Below the pieces are notes generated by a model. It saw nothing but the letters and a program-made list of their open reading frames with translations, had not been told where the DNA came from and did not search any database. This document shows positions 1 through 8,707 of a DNA stretch of 64,000 nt, in pieces. The translations under genes were made by a program, and so were the position numbers. Within the stretch, counting starts at the first letter, position 1. Each line of letters begins with the position of its first letter. The DNA is from Streptomyces sp. CB01635 (GTDB lineage Bacteria > Actinomycetota > Actinomycetes > Streptomycetales > Streptomycetaceae). The stretch is taken from the NCBI RefSeq assembly GCF_002803065.1, contig NZ_NNBL01000003.1, positions 62,001-126,000 on the forward strand. Reading direction: 5' to 3'.

Positions 1-275
1 CGCTCCCCTCTGGCTCGGGACGAGAGTGACGGATCGTGCTCCCACCAGTCGATGCCCATCTCCTTCGCCTTGTCGACGGACGCGACCAGCAAGCGAAGTT
101 TGATGGTGAGCAGCTCGATGTCGAGCAGGTTGATCTGGATGTCGCCGGCGATGACGATGCCCTTGTCGAGGACCCGTTCAAGAATGTCCGCGAGATTGGC
201 TGACGAGCCTTGGGCGTAGGCCGGCGCGGCTCGGGTCGGATACGAGCCGAGCCTGTCGACGGGAGAGTCAGTCAC
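1..275 (-). CDS. Gas vesicle protein of the GvpA/J/S family (3' end outside window)
   Basis: Small gas-vesicle shell protein of the GvpA superfamily, most like GvpJ or GvpS, which are minor shell or nucleation proteins. The visible part has a polar N-terminus of about 28 residues, then the family core: ILERVLDKGIVIAGDIQINL, followed by a second segment with LLTIKLRLLVASVDKAKEMG. The reading frame runs off the window start, so the C-terminus is missing. The chosen start is GTG at 273-275, 31 bp after the gvpG stop, and the frame is the only one giving the family core. It is the last visible gene of a minus-strand gvp operon. J and S cannot be separated without the remaining sequence. Confidence 0.85.
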   Translation of the reverse strand, partial: MTDSPVDRLGSYPTRAAPAYAQGSSANLADILERVLDKGIVIAGDIQINLLDIELLTIKLRLLVASVDKAKEMGIDWWEHDPSLSSRARGE

Positions 276-305
276 AGGAGTGGCCTCGCGTTCTGTAGCT
301 TGCGG

Positions 306-557
306 CTAGGGAGCGCCGCGGTCGCGACGAGCTTTGATTTCATCGAGCCGGTCGAGCAGTTCGTCTTCGCGCTCGTCGAATGTCGCCTCGTCGATCTCCC
401 CGTCGAGCAACCGACGCTCGAGTTCCGCCAATTCGCGGTGGACCGGCGCAGGGTCGTAGTACTTGTCCTCGGCGGCCTCAAGAACACGGTCCGCGACCCA
501 GACAACGCCGCGCACCGGTGCGAGGGGGAGAGTGAGGATTTGAGTGAGCAGGCCCAT
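306..557 (-). CDS. gvpG: Gas vesicle protein GvpG
   Basis: Accessory protein needed for gas vesicle assembly. It is 83 residues, normal for GvpG. It starts MGLLTQILTLPLAPVRGVVW, the conserved amphipathic N-terminus of the family, followed by a charged helical region rich in Glu, Asp and Arg (about residues 30-80) typical of its coiled-coil part. It lies 9 bp downstream of gvpF and upstream of a GvpJ/S-like gene, the expected order of actinomycete gvp clusters. A GAGGAA ribosome site stands before the ATG. No damage is visible. Confidence 0.93.
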   Translation of the reverse strand: MGLLTQILTLPLAPVRGVVWVADRVLEAAEDKYYDPAPVHRELAELERRLLDGEIDEATFDEREDELLDRLDEIKARRDRGAP

Positions 558-566
558 GGTGATTCC

Positions 567-1280
567 TCAGACGAAACTGTAGGGAGGCAGGGGGCCGTTG
601 AGTCGGAAGTGGACGTCCTCACCCAGCTGATTGGCGACGCTCAACTCCGTGGTGAGGAACATCTCTTCCTGATCGTGAGGGACGAGGAACGAGACATTGA
701 GGAAGTCTTCGCCGGTCAGCTGGGACGACTCCCTGTCCCGGGAGTAAGGGCGAAGCGCCTCGACGACCCCATGGGCCAGTGCCTGCTGGCGCACCTGGAC
801 CTCCGCCGCGACCAACTCGCCGAGTCTTACAGGGGCCTCGGGACCGGCGGTTCCGCTGCGGATTTCGTCGTTGAGCTCCCGTGCCTCCTGCGACGAGTCA
901 AGAACCTGTCGTAGCAGAGTGTCTTCGTCCTGCGACACCTTGAGGTTGTACTCCACGGTGTCCTCAAGTGCCTCCAGTCTGGCCGTGTACTCCTCAGCGC
1001 GCTCCTCGAGTGCAAGCCGCACTGCCTCGTCGTCCGGGGCCAGAAAACCGAACCTCAGTGGCAGCACCGCACCGTCTTCCATGAGACGGTCCTGGACTTG
1101 GTGATGTGCCGAAAGATCACGACGCTTGGGGCGCAAGCCGTCCGGCGCATCGCTGATGACGGCACACAGTGCTCCGCCAATCACGGTACGCAGTTGGGTG
1201 GGTGGATCGCCCACGCCATCGAGTCCGTCGAGCCGGAGGGGGTGCTGCTTGCTGGTGATCGAGTAGATGTATACGGCCAT
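567..1280 (-). CDS. gvpF: Gas vesicle protein GvpF (GvpL/GvpF family)
   Basis: Accessory/minor structural gas vesicle protein, 237 residues, usual length for GvpF/GvpL. The N-terminal MAVYIYSI and the central ...VLPLRFG... with a nearby acidic helix (EERAEEYTARLEAL) are family hallmarks, and the C-terminus ends in the usual ...RLNGPLPPYSFV. The start is ATG at 1278-1280, only 3 bp after the gvpA stop, with AAGGA ahead, so translation is probably coupled to gvpA. It sits in the gvpO-A-F-G operon. In studied systems GvpF contacts GvpA and helps nucleate the vesicle. Confidence 0.94.
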   Translation of the reverse strand: MAVYIYSITSKQHPLRLDGLDGVGDPPTQLRTVIGGALCAVISDAPDGLRPKRRDLSAHHQVQDRLMEDGAVLPLRFGFLAPDDEAVRLALEERAEEYTARLEALEDTVEYNLKVSQDEDTLLRQVLDSSQEARELNDEIRSGTAGPEAPVRLGELVAAEVQVRQQALAHGVVEALRPYSRDRESSQLTGEDFLNVSFLVPHDQEEMFLTTELSVANQLGEDVHFRLNGPLPPYSFV

Positions 1281-1283
1281 CGC

Positions 1284-1799
1284 TCATTCCTTCTCGCGGG
1301 ACGAGCCTCTGCTGCGATGGGCCGTCCGTCGGGGGGACCGCCGTCGCCTTTCCACGGGCTCCCTCTCCCTGGTGTCCTCCTCCTCGGATTCGCTCTCTTC
1401 GCTCTCCTCGGGTTCGCTCTCTTCGCTGTCTTCCTCGTCGCGCCCGGTGACGCCTTTGATGGTGTCGGTGACCGCATCTACGGCACCGGTCAGCGCGCCT
1501 TTGGATTTTCCCTTGGCGCCGCTCTCCACCGTGTCTCCGACGATGTCGGTCAGTTGGGCGGGTGCCTTCCTTCCTGTCTCGAGATCAAGGCGGTTGCAGG
1601 CTTCCGCGAAGCGTAGATAGGTGTCGACACTCGCGACCACGATGCGGGCGTCGATCTTGAGGATCTCGATCCCTACCAACGAAACTCGGACGAATATATC
1701 GATCACGAGTCCGCGATCAAGAATGAGTTCCAGGACGTCGTACAGACTCCCTGTGCCGCCTCTGGAAACGCTGTTGCCGCCCTGCGGCACCATGGTCAT
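1284..1799 (-). CDS. gvpA: Gas vesicle structural protein GvpA with charged C-terminal extension
   Basis: Main shell protein of gas vesicles. Residues about 14-70 hold the GvpA core ([20 protein letters not shown], then [19 protein letters not shown]), which forms the amphipathic ribs. The rest of the 171 residues is a tail: a Gly/Lys stretch, a run of Ser/Glu/Asp (about 125-150), and an Arg-rich end. Streptomyces GvpA proteins often have such tails, whereas cyanobacterial GvpA is about 70 residues. I chose ATG at 1797-1799 because GGGAGG lies just upstream; an ATG five codons earlier has no good site. The low-complexity tail may vary among strains. Confidence 0.93.
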   Translation of the reverse strand: MTMVPQGGNSVSRGGTGSLYDVLELILDRGLVIDIFVRVSLVGIEILKIDARIVVASVDTYLRFAEACNRLDLETGRKAPAQLTDIVGDTVESGAKGKSKGALTGAVDAVTDTIKGVTGRDEEDSEESEPEESEESESEEEDTREREPVERRRRSPRRTAHRSRGSSREKE

Positions 1800-1825
1800 G
1801 GTGCCTCCCTTCACCGACGGTGCCC

Positions 1826-2173
1826 TCAGCCCCGACGGTCGATCTGTCCACGTGTATAGCGCTGGACCCTCTCGTAACCCACCAGGTCGCCCTCCTTGTC
1901 CAGAGTGACGCGATAGCTGGCCATCACGCTCGTCGTCTCAGGGATGCGCTCGAGCTCCAGTACCTCTACATTCGCCACCCAGCCGTCCTCCGTCGGTTGC
2001 ACAGCGGAGACCGATTCGGGGCGCCGACCAAGCAACTCGTACAACTGCTCCGCCGCGGACCGCATGGCCTGCGCCGCGTTGGTCTTGCCGGAGCGGTGCC
2101 GAGCGGCGCCGCCTCCCTCGCCGGCGCGGGCGCCCGCGCCGGACCGGCGCTTGGGGGGTCGTTCAGCGGGCAT
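1826..2173 (-). CDS. gvpO: Gas vesicle protein GvpO
   Basis: First gene of the gvp operon, 115 residues. The N-terminal 30 residues are basic and glycine-rich, and the C-terminal about 80 residues form the GvpO domain ([19 protein letters not shown], then [20 protein letters not shown] and the ending ...[10 protein letters not shown]). GvpO is required for gas vesicle formation in haloarchaea, where a regulatory role has been proposed. ATG at 2171-2173 is preceded by GGTGG. The open frame extends far upstream but without family similarity, so this start is preferred. The region ahead (2210-2240) is unusually AT-rich and may contain the operon promoter. Confidence 0.92.
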   Translation of the reverse strand: MPAERPPKRRSGAGARAGEGGGAARHRSGKTNAAQAMRSAAEQLYELLGRRPESVSAVQPTEDGWVANVEVLELERIPETTSVMASYRVTLDKEGDLVGYERVQRYTRGQIDRRG

Positions 2174-2588
2174 GACGCCACCGATGGAGTAGGAACAGAA
2201 GCTACATTTTCTGGATGAACATATAATTCCATGGTATAGGGACATTTGTCGCACTGCTGAAGGTGTGCTCCGGTCTGAACGGCTGGATCGGCGAGTACCT
2301 GAGAGTCGTAAGCAGACAGCGCCCAGTGATGCGTACCCGTGGAATCCAGTGATGCGTACCCGTGGAATCCCGCGCTTCAACTGCGGGCTATGCAAAAGGT
2401 GTTCGTCTGACGCGACGGCGACGCACTTCGCCGTGGCGCGCTGAGCTGCCACGAGGACGACCGCCATCACCTTCCTGCGGAGCTTTAGGGGAAGGCAGTT
2501 GTTGTGGTCGCCCCACGGCGGACAGTTTCCCGTGGACATTGGCGAACCCACGCCGGGCGGCCCACTCGGAGCCACTAGGGGACAAACG
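2174..2588. other. Divergent intergenic region between gvpO and the SseB-like gene
   Basis: This 415-bp stretch separates minus-strand gvpO from the plus-strand SseB-like gene. Positions 2210-2240 are AT-rich (ATATAATTCCATGG), a likely promoter zone for gvp, although I cannot name a sigma class. A perfect 23-bp tandem repeat lies at 2323-2368. I see no gene. Confidence 0.5.
2323..2368. repeat. Perfect 23-bp tandem duplication
   Basis: Unit CCAGTGATGCGTACCCGTGG plus AAT occurs twice head to tail at 2323-2345 and 2346-2368, followed by the CC that starts a third unit. It lies about 150 bp upstream of the gvpO start. It could be a slippage product or a pair of protein-binding sites. Confidence 0.8.
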
Positions 2589-3005
2589 ATGTGTGACGAC
2601 AGCATCCCCAAGGAACTTTTCGCGGCCGCCGCCCAGGACGCCCTACGCGACCTCCACCAAGCACCCGACGACCTGGCCGCGCTGGACACGCTGGCCGCCT
2701 GCGACATTCTCGTTCCTGAACCTACAGAACTCGGCACTCACGACCACCCGGAAGAGGGCGGACTGACCCTCCCCGTGATCGATGACCCACCACGCCTCCG
2801 TGCCGTCCCCGTCTTCACGTCAGCAGAGCGAATGGGCCAGGCACTCCCCGACGTTGTCGTAAGTCACCAGATACAACTTGGACTGCTGGCAGCCAACTGG
2901 CCCACCGACGAAGACCTGGCGCTCCTCATCGATCCCGGCCACCACGACGGCGTGATCCTCACCAGCCGAGGCGTGCGAGCGCTACTCGCCCCGCCCCGGA
3001 CATGA
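2589..3005 (+). CDS. SseB-family protein
   Basis: Protein of 138 residues resembling the SseB N-terminal domain family that is widespread in actinomycetes and of unknown function. Visible features are an Asp/Glu-rich N-terminal helix (FAAAAQDALRDLHQ), a strand-helix segment that says where a value is read in (LRAVPVFTSAERMGQALPD), and an acidic end ...LALLIDPGHHDGVILTSRGV. ATG at 2589 is preceded by AGGGGA. It is monocistronic as far as can be seen. Assignment is from family memory and motif order. Confidence 0.65.
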   Translation: MCDDSIPKELFAAAAQDALRDLHQAPDDLAALDTLAACDILVPEPTELGTHDHPEEGGLTLPVIDDPPRLRAVPVFTSAERMGQALPDVVVSHQIQLGLLAANWPTDEDLALLIDPGHHDGVILTSRGVRALLAPPRT

Positions 3006-3846
3006 CCGCCGTCTCACCAAGCGCTCATGCCTGACTACCCGGCAGAGGCGCTGCCACCCACCCCGGTGCCCCACGGCTCGCACCGCGCCCGCGCGCCCAC
3101 TCTCGCTCTGCCGCCACCTTCGCGAGTCGGCACCACGCGGCAGGCCGACGGGCCCCGCGTCGCTTGATCGTCGACACGTGCACGACGCTGCTCGACGCTC
3201 CGTGCGAACGGCTAGGGGTGAGATCGGCATCGCCGGCACGACCGCCGCGGTGTGGAACGCGGTGCGGTACGCCTGAGGTGTGCGCCCTGCGGTGTGCGCG
3301 TACGAGACCTGCCGATCATGCTGGACGAGGTGCTGCGCGCTGGAGGAGCGGCCGGCATGGCGTCCACACCACCACAGGAAAGCCTCACGCAGTTGTCGCG
3401 GCATGGATGCTCAGAGCGCATCGGTGGGGGTCTGCCGTCTCCCCGGTACCCGGGAGTGATCCAACTATGCGGCACCAGGGTGTCGGCGGCGAGGACGGGC
3501 CCGCACGCCGGCGATGGGGGAGGGGTGAGTGTTCTGAGCCGCGGAGATTTCGGTGGCTGCTGAGGCCGACAGCCGGCATCGGCTGCTGCGCGGGCGGGTG
3601 CGGACCTGCACTGCGTCACCGCAGGCAACATCGGGGTGAGGCTGCCGGGCTGCTGGACTGTAACCGGGGAAAGTCGCGCGCCGGGGATCGATCCGGCCCG
3701 GATCGACGCCACGCTCACCGACGGCGAGTTCGAGGACATGTTCATCACCGACGTCATCGTCGAAGACATTGGCGAGGGCAGCGATACGTGCTCCGGGGCA
3801 GCAGCTGCACCGTCAGGTATGTACACGCACCAAGCTTTCTCGCCGC
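3006..3846. other. Gene-poor stretch with no supported coding region
   Basis: Several open frames cross this 840-bp stretch on both strands but none has a ribosome site, plausible composition and family match together. A segment around 3680-3790 (plus strand, containing ARIDATLTDGEFEDMFITDV) looks protein-like and may be a gene remnant that I cannot identify. Confidence 0.4.
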
Positions 3847-4173
3847 TCATGGCTCACCGCGCTCCCTGACGACGTCGGTCGGATTCTTGTCGTCTCGTAG
3901 CCCCAGGTAGCGGGGATGACGCAGCATGCCGTCGTGTCCACTCCGAGAATTCGATCTGCTCCACGAGCCGCGGCCGCACCCAGCGTGCGGTCCGCTCGGC
4001 GATCCGTCCATCGAAGGGTGACTCGGCTGCCTGGAGATGGTCGAGTTCCTGCCGCAGCACAAGCAGGGTGCGCCGGTCGAGCCCGGTGCCGACTTTGCCC
4101 GCACAGCCCATCCGCCCGTCCGCGTAGTAGCCGATGAGGAGCGCGCCGAGGAGCCACTCTGTAGGCCTCTCGG
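3847..4173 (-). pseudogene. C-terminal remnant of an ATP-dependent DNA ligase, frameshifted
   Basis: The last about 110 codons of an ATP-dependent DNA ligase of the LigD/NHEJ type. Reading from about 4173 downward, one frame gives WLLGALLIGYYADGR, GKVGTGLDRRTL and WVRPRLVEQIEFSEWT, and the next frame gives GMLRHPRYLGLRDDKNPTDV before a stop. These are the OB-fold end motifs of the family. A single missing base near 3940 (...ACACGACGGC...) separates the two frames. The catalytic N-terminal half (KxDG lysine) is absent, and a TGA lies in frame just upstream. It is therefore both 5'-truncated and frameshifted. Confidence 0.85.
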
Positions 4174-4217
4174 CGGATTGTCAGGTCACTCGGGGACGGT
4201 GAAAGTAGTGGCTACAT

Positions 4218-4580
4218 TTGTCGTCGATTGTCCTGGAGGCACCCTTGAGGCCCCACCCCCATGAGCAGCTGAGCGATGAGCCTGCGGCCGAAGGTCCTGA
4301 GGCACCCGTGCTGGACTCGGAAGGCGGAACCGGTCGGCCGCAGCCGGGGGCCTTCGACGCGGTGGTCGACCAAGCGGCCGGCGTGCTCATCGCCGTAGGG
4401 CGGATGACGCCGGCGGACGCCTGGGACGTCCTGCGGGAGACGTCCATGCGCACCGACATCAAGCTCCGGCACGTTGCCGAGCTGCTGGTCGAGTGGGGCC
4501 GCTCGGGCGTATTGTGCGCCGACATCCGCACCGAACTGGATCGCCAGCTCGCTCAGCGCAGCCGGGCGCCCAGGATCTGA
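4218..4580 (+). CDS. ANTAR-domain protein
   Basis: About 120 residues. Residues about 45-100 form an ANTAR RNA-binding domain: AFDAVVDQAAGVLIAVGRMT, then ADAWDVLRETSMRTDIKLRH and VAELLVEW. ANTAR proteins act as transcription antiterminators by binding twin hairpins in RNA; many in Streptomyces follow a GAF domain, but here the N-terminus is short and proline/glutamate-rich with no sensor. The start is uncertain: TTG at 4218 gives the longest form without a clear ribosome site, and an internal GTG near 4308 would leave the domain intact. The gene sits between two pseudogenes and might itself be a remnant of a GAF-ANTAR gene. Confidence 0.7.
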   Translation: MSSIVLEAPLRPHPHEQLSDEPAAEGPEAPVLDSEGGTGRPQPGAFDAVVDQAAGVLIAVGRMTPADAWDVLRETSMRTDIKLRHVAELLVEWGRSGVLCADIRTELDRQLAQRSRAPRI

Positions 4581-4751
4581 TCAGGCGCAAAGGGGGCGCC
4601 ACGGCCCGGGGCGGGGCCGTCGGAGGCACTCGGTATTCCGAACTCCGACGCGGCACGAAAGAACGGTGTTACGTGTCCTGGCGGTCGGGTACCCGGCCGC
4701 CATGGGCCGTTTGGAGCAGCTCGGACACGACAACGCCTGGCCCGGCGAGTC

Positions 4752-5534
4752 ATGATCCGGCTTTCAAGGACCGCCGTCGCGACCGGGGCGAGCGTCGGCG
4801 TGGGTCTGGCTGCGGTCCTGACCTTCGCCGCCCGCAGGGACCGGGCCGCTCTCTTGGACCGGGGCAGTGCCGGACTGGCCGTGGCGGCGGACGAGGCGCG
4901 GCACGCGGGGGGCGAGGCGCTCATCGTCACCGTCGAGGTGGCCGACCCCAAGGCCATTAATCGGGCTGCCCAACAGGTGGCCGACGCGTTCGGCCGGATC
5001 GATGGTGCAGTTGCCCGCCGTCAACACACCCCAAGTCGACTGGATGTTGCTCCGTGTGGCGGGGCGGGCCCGCCCGCTGCCGCGATCTATGAACCGGAGC
5101 TGGTTGCGCGTGCCATAGCCCAGGCCGCTGCACACCCGCGGTGGCGTGAGTACTGGGTCGGCGGGTCCAAGGTGGCCACAGTGGTGGCCAACGCGCTGGT
5201 TCCCGGTCGGCTCGGCCGGTACCTCGCCCGCACCGGACACGACTCCAAGATCGAGGAAGGCGAGCATGCCGGGACCGGCTTCCTCTGGCGCCCCGCCGAA
5301 GGTCCTCGGGGACGGGACTTCGGCGCGCACGGGAGCTTCGACGCGGGGTCCCGGCCGGGCAGCGCGCAGGAATGGGTGTCCCGCAACCGGGGGCGGGCCG
5401 TTAAGGCCGCGGTCATCGTCTGCGGGGCAGCCGTCTTCGCACGCAAGGTGATCCGCAGCGCGGGAGATTCTCACCTCGGGCCGTCCCGGGGTGCTTGGCC
5501 GCTCCGGGCAGGGGGACGCGGTAAGCCCGTATGA
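4752..5534 (+). pseudogene. Short-chain dehydrogenase remnant with internal deletion
   Basis: An open frame of 260 codons remains, but it is a decayed SDR. The N-terminal part carries a degenerate nucleotide site (ATGASVGVG, normally TGxxxGIG) and the well preserved GGEALIVTVEVADPKAINRA. At about 5005 the frame jumps: the sequence for VQLPAVNTPQVDWM, which belongs near the end of the catalytic domain, follows directly but in another frame, and near 5080 a further shift returns to IYEPELVARAIAQA and later LARTGHD. The segment with the NNAG motif and the YxxxK catalytic pair is missing, roughly 80-100 codons. The product cannot be an active reductase. Confidence 0.8.
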
Positions 5535-5556
5535 GCGACCACCTCGGAGGCGAAAC

Positions 5557-6817
5557 GTAGCGCAACCTCGCATCGTGATCGTCGGTGCCGGCTTCGCCGG
5601 GTGTCAGGCGGCCCGCACTCTGTCCCGGCCGGCCCGGCACAAGGCGGAGATCATCCTCCTCCACCCGACCGACCACTTTCTGTATCTGCCCCAGGTCGCC
5701 GAGGGCGTCCTGGAGCCACGCCGTGTCACCGTCTCGCTCACCGGCACCCTGCCCCACGTGAGGCTGGTGCTGGGAGAGGCCGACGGCATCGACCTCAAAG
5801 GACAGACGGTGCACTACGGAAATCCCGAGGGCGGCGAGGGCTCACTCACGTACGACCGGCTCGTGCCGGCCGCGGGAAGCGTCAACAGATCGCTGCCCAT
5901 TCCGGGTGTCGCCGAGCACGCACACGGCTTCCGAGGACTGCCCGAGGCGCTGTACCTGCGCGACCACGTGACCCGCCAGGTCGAGCGCGCTACTGCCGAC
6001 GACCCCAAGAGCTGTGCCTCGCACTGCACATGCGGGGTGGTCGGTGCTGGCTACACCGGTACGGAGGTCGCGGCCCACGGGCAGCTGTTCACCGACGCGC
6101 TGGTGCGCAAGCAGCCGCTACGGGAGGGCATGCGGCCCCGGTGGCTGCTGCTCGACATCGCCGAGCGCGTCCTCCGAGCTGGACGAGCGGCTGTCGCGCA
6201 CGGCCGACCGCGAGCTGCGTCGGCGTGGCGTGGACGTGCGCACCGAGACCGCCGTCAAAGAGGCGACCTCGAACGGAGTGCTGCTCAACGACGGCGAGTT
6301 CGTCGAGAGCCGGACCTTGGCCTGGTGTGTCGGTGTACGGCCCGATCCGCTCGCCGAGGCCCTCGGACTGCCCATGGAGCGCGGCCGGCTGTTCGTCGAC
6401 CCTCACCTCCAAGTCCCCGACCACCCCGCGGTGTTCGCGTGCGGAGACGCTGCCGCTGTGCCTGACCTTGACAGGCCCGGCCAGTACACGCCGATGACCG
6501 CGCAGCACGTTTGGCGGCACGGGAAGATCGCGGGCCGCAACGTGGCGGGGAGCGCCGTACCTACCGTCATCGTGGCCTCGGCTTCACCGTCGACCTCGGC
6601 GGCGCGAAGGCAGCGGCCAATCCTCCGGGCGTACGCTGTCCGGCCCGTGCTTGACGCCTTCACCGACGGCCGTCCGGTCCCGCGTCCGGTGCGTATCGTT
6701 GTCCGGACGATGCCCGGCTCGGCGAGTCCCGCGGAACAACTGCACGCGGCCGGCATCGATGCCGGGACGATCGCGGCGGCGACACGGCTGCTCGTCGAGG
6801 CGGCCGTTGTGCGCTGA
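5557..6817 (+). pseudogene. Type II NADH dehydrogenase (FAD-dependent) with frameshifts
   Basis: Remnant of a membrane NAD(P)H:quinone oxidoreductase (Ndh family). Frame one has the FAD site IVIVGAGFAGCQAA, then LLHPTDHFLYLPQVAEG and the NAD site GVVGAGYTGTEVA. After ERVL at about 6170 one base is missing and the sequence continues in another frame with DERLSRTADRELRRRGVDV and VFACGDAAAVPD, the second FAD contact. Near 6550 a third frame picks up YRHRGLGFTVDLGGAKAAAN and stops. A GGAGG site at 5546-5550 is followed by GTA where a start codon is expected, suggesting start loss too. Codons about 6651-6817 continue open but belong to nothing I recognise. Confidence 0.85.
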
Positions 6818-6832
6818 CCGGAGGAAACCGAC

Positions 6833-7244
6833 ATGACCAGTACCGAGACGGGCGCAGGTCGCCGTTATGACGAACGCACAGCCACCCAACTGGGTGAGGG
6901 TGGTCAGATCCTGATCGACCACGGGGGCGGGCCTGCCCAGGATGCGCGACCCGGCGGACGGCGACGTGGACGATCTGCGGACTCTGTTGAGAGAACCGCA
7001 CGGGATCGGACGCGTCGGAACGGGCATCTTCCTCCGTGAAGTACAGGAACTATGGCCTGAGTTCAGTCCCTTCGTGGACTCCAAGGCGCCCCAGGGCGCC
7101 GAGCGTCTCGGGTCGCCACCGCGGACCTCAGAGCTGGTCCGCATGGCCGAGGATGCGTCGACGAGCGCGTCAATGGCCTCGGCACTGGTGCGGGCAGCCC
7201 TGGACAAGGACGTCGTGGCGGACCGCCTGGACCACGCCGCCTGA
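6833..7244 (+). pseudogene. HhH-type endonuclease / DNA glycosylase remnant
   Basis: C-terminal part of a predicted endonuclease III-like protein. An N-terminal piece (RRYDERTATQLGEGGQILID) is followed after one extra C near 6933 by another frame with DPADGDVDDLRTLLRE, GIGRVGTGIFLREVQELWPE and ...VDSKAPQGAERLG. The helix-hairpin-helix GIGRVG and the downstream acidic residue region are recognisable. The first half of the protein is absent. The ATG at 6832 is fortuitous, since family members have about 100 more residues upstream. Confidence 0.75.
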
Positions 7245-7504
7245 GGGTGCCCGGAAAGCGATGCCCCCATCCCATGCTCTCCAGAACCGACGAGAAACCC
7301 TTTCCAGGGGTCCTCGGACACGTTCGGCAGAAGCCCCGTTCACCTGGGCATTTCCCTGGCCGGACAGCGAACCCAGGCACGGCGGAGTCTCCGAAGAGCC
7401 ACGATGAGTCTTCTCCCCGCGCGCGAGCCAGGCGGCCTGGTGTGAGACTGCACAGGTACGCATCCGCCGTGGACCGGACCAGGTTCCGGAGGAGGGGTGA
7501 TGAG

Positions 7505-8707
7505 GTGTCGGTTCCTGAGATCCCTGACGTTGCCCTGGGCGAGCTTCTCGCGGATCCCGGCACCTCGACGCTCGACCTGACCACCGCTGTCGCGCGTTGT
7601 TCCAAGGCCCTGGGACTTGAACATTCCGTGGTGTACCTGGCCGATCTGCAGCAACGACAGCTGACACCGCTCAACGACGTGTTACCGGCGCTTCCCATTG
7701 ACGACTCGCTCGCCGGCTGGACCTACCGCACCCAGTCCCTGCGCGTCGAGGAGTCCGACGTCGGAGGGATGACGGCCTGGTTGCCGCTCGTGGACGGGGC
7801 GGAACGCCTGGGGGTCCTCGCTGTACGGTCGCCCGCTCTCGATCCGCTGTCGCTGCGCCGAGGCAGGACCCTCGCGGCCTTGCTCGCCATGATGGTCACG
7901 TCAAAGAAGGCGTACAAGGACACCTACGTCCGTCAAACCCGTACGGAACCCATGAGACTGGCCGCCGAGATGCTACGGGCCTACCTTCCGCCCCGCACGA
8001 TCGGGTCGACACGCGTCGTGTCGACAGCCGTCCTGGAACCGGCGTACGAAATCGGCGGAGACGCGTTCGACCACGCGCTGACCGACTCGATCCTCCACAC
8101 CGCGATCCTGGATGCCATGGGGCACGATCTGGCCTCCGGCCTGACCTCAGTGGTCGCGCTGGCCGCCTGCCGTCACGCGCGCCGCAACGGAGCAGACCTC
8201 CCGGACCTCGTGGAGTCCGTCGACACGGCCCTGTCCGAGTGGCTGCCGAACCGCTTCTGCACCTCTGTCCTCGCCCAACTGGACCTACGCACTGGCAAGT
8301 TGCGCTGGATCAACTGCGGACACCCGGCGCCGCTCCTCATCCGCGACCAACGCCTGGTCGCCGGAGCGATGGATCGCGAGGCCGACCCGCCCATGGGGAT
8401 GCCGGCCGCCTTCACTGTGGAGCCACGACGAGTGCACGAAATCTCCCTCGAGCCGGGGGACCGCGTACTGATGTTCACCGACGGCGTCACGGAAGCCCGT
8501 ACGGGGGACGGCGGCGAACTTGGACTCGAACGGTTCGCCGACTACGTCGTGCGGGCCGCCGCGACAGGCGAGCTGGCGCCGGAGACACTTCGGCGCCTCA
8601 TCCACGCGATCCTGGATGCTCAGGAGAACCGCCTCCGGGATGACGCGACGATCCTCATGCTCGAGTGGCGGAACCCGCCGCGGGCGCCAGAGGCGTACGG
8701 CACCTGA
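7505..8707 (+). CDS. SpoIIE-type PP2C serine phosphatase with N-terminal GAF-like domain
   Basis: Protein phosphatase of 400 residues. Residues about 20-140 look like a GAF sensor (ALGLEHSVVYLADLQQ ... WLPLVDGAERLGVLAVR). Residues about 165-390 are the PP2C/SpoIIE domain with the metal-binding series EIGGDAFD, DAMGHD, CGHPAPL, FTDGVTE and RDDATIL. Such enzymes dephosphorylate STAS anti-anti-sigma factors. The chosen start is GTG at 7505 with GGAGGAGG nine bases upstream; the frame is open further upstream. The gene contains one in-frame TTA leucine codon at 7682-7684, so translation may depend on the bldA tRNA. It stands alone, 260 bp after the pseudogene run. Confidence 0.9.
   Translation: MSVPEIPDVALGELLADPGTSTLDLTTAVARCSKALGLEHSVVYLADLQQRQLTPLNDVLPALPIDDSLAGWTYRTQSLRVEESDVGGMTAWLPLVDGAERLGVLAVRSPALDPLSLRRGRTLAALLAMMVTSKKAYKDTYVRQTRTEPMRLAAEMLRAYLPPRTIGSTRVVSTAVLEPAYEIGGDAFDHALTDSILHTAILDAMGHDLASGLTSVVALAACRHARRNGADLPDLVESVDTALSEWLPNRFCTSVLAQLDLRTGKLRWINCGHPAPLLIRDQRLVAGAMDREADPPMGMPAAFTVEPRRVHEISLEPGDRVLMFTDGVTEARTGDGGELGLERFADYVVRAAATGELAPETLRRLIHAILDAQENRLRDDATILMLEWRNPPRAPEAYGT

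Noticed and set aside
3164..3910. 248-codon plus-strand frame
   Set aside because: Arg/Cys-rich composition and no ribosome site; not convincing as a gene.
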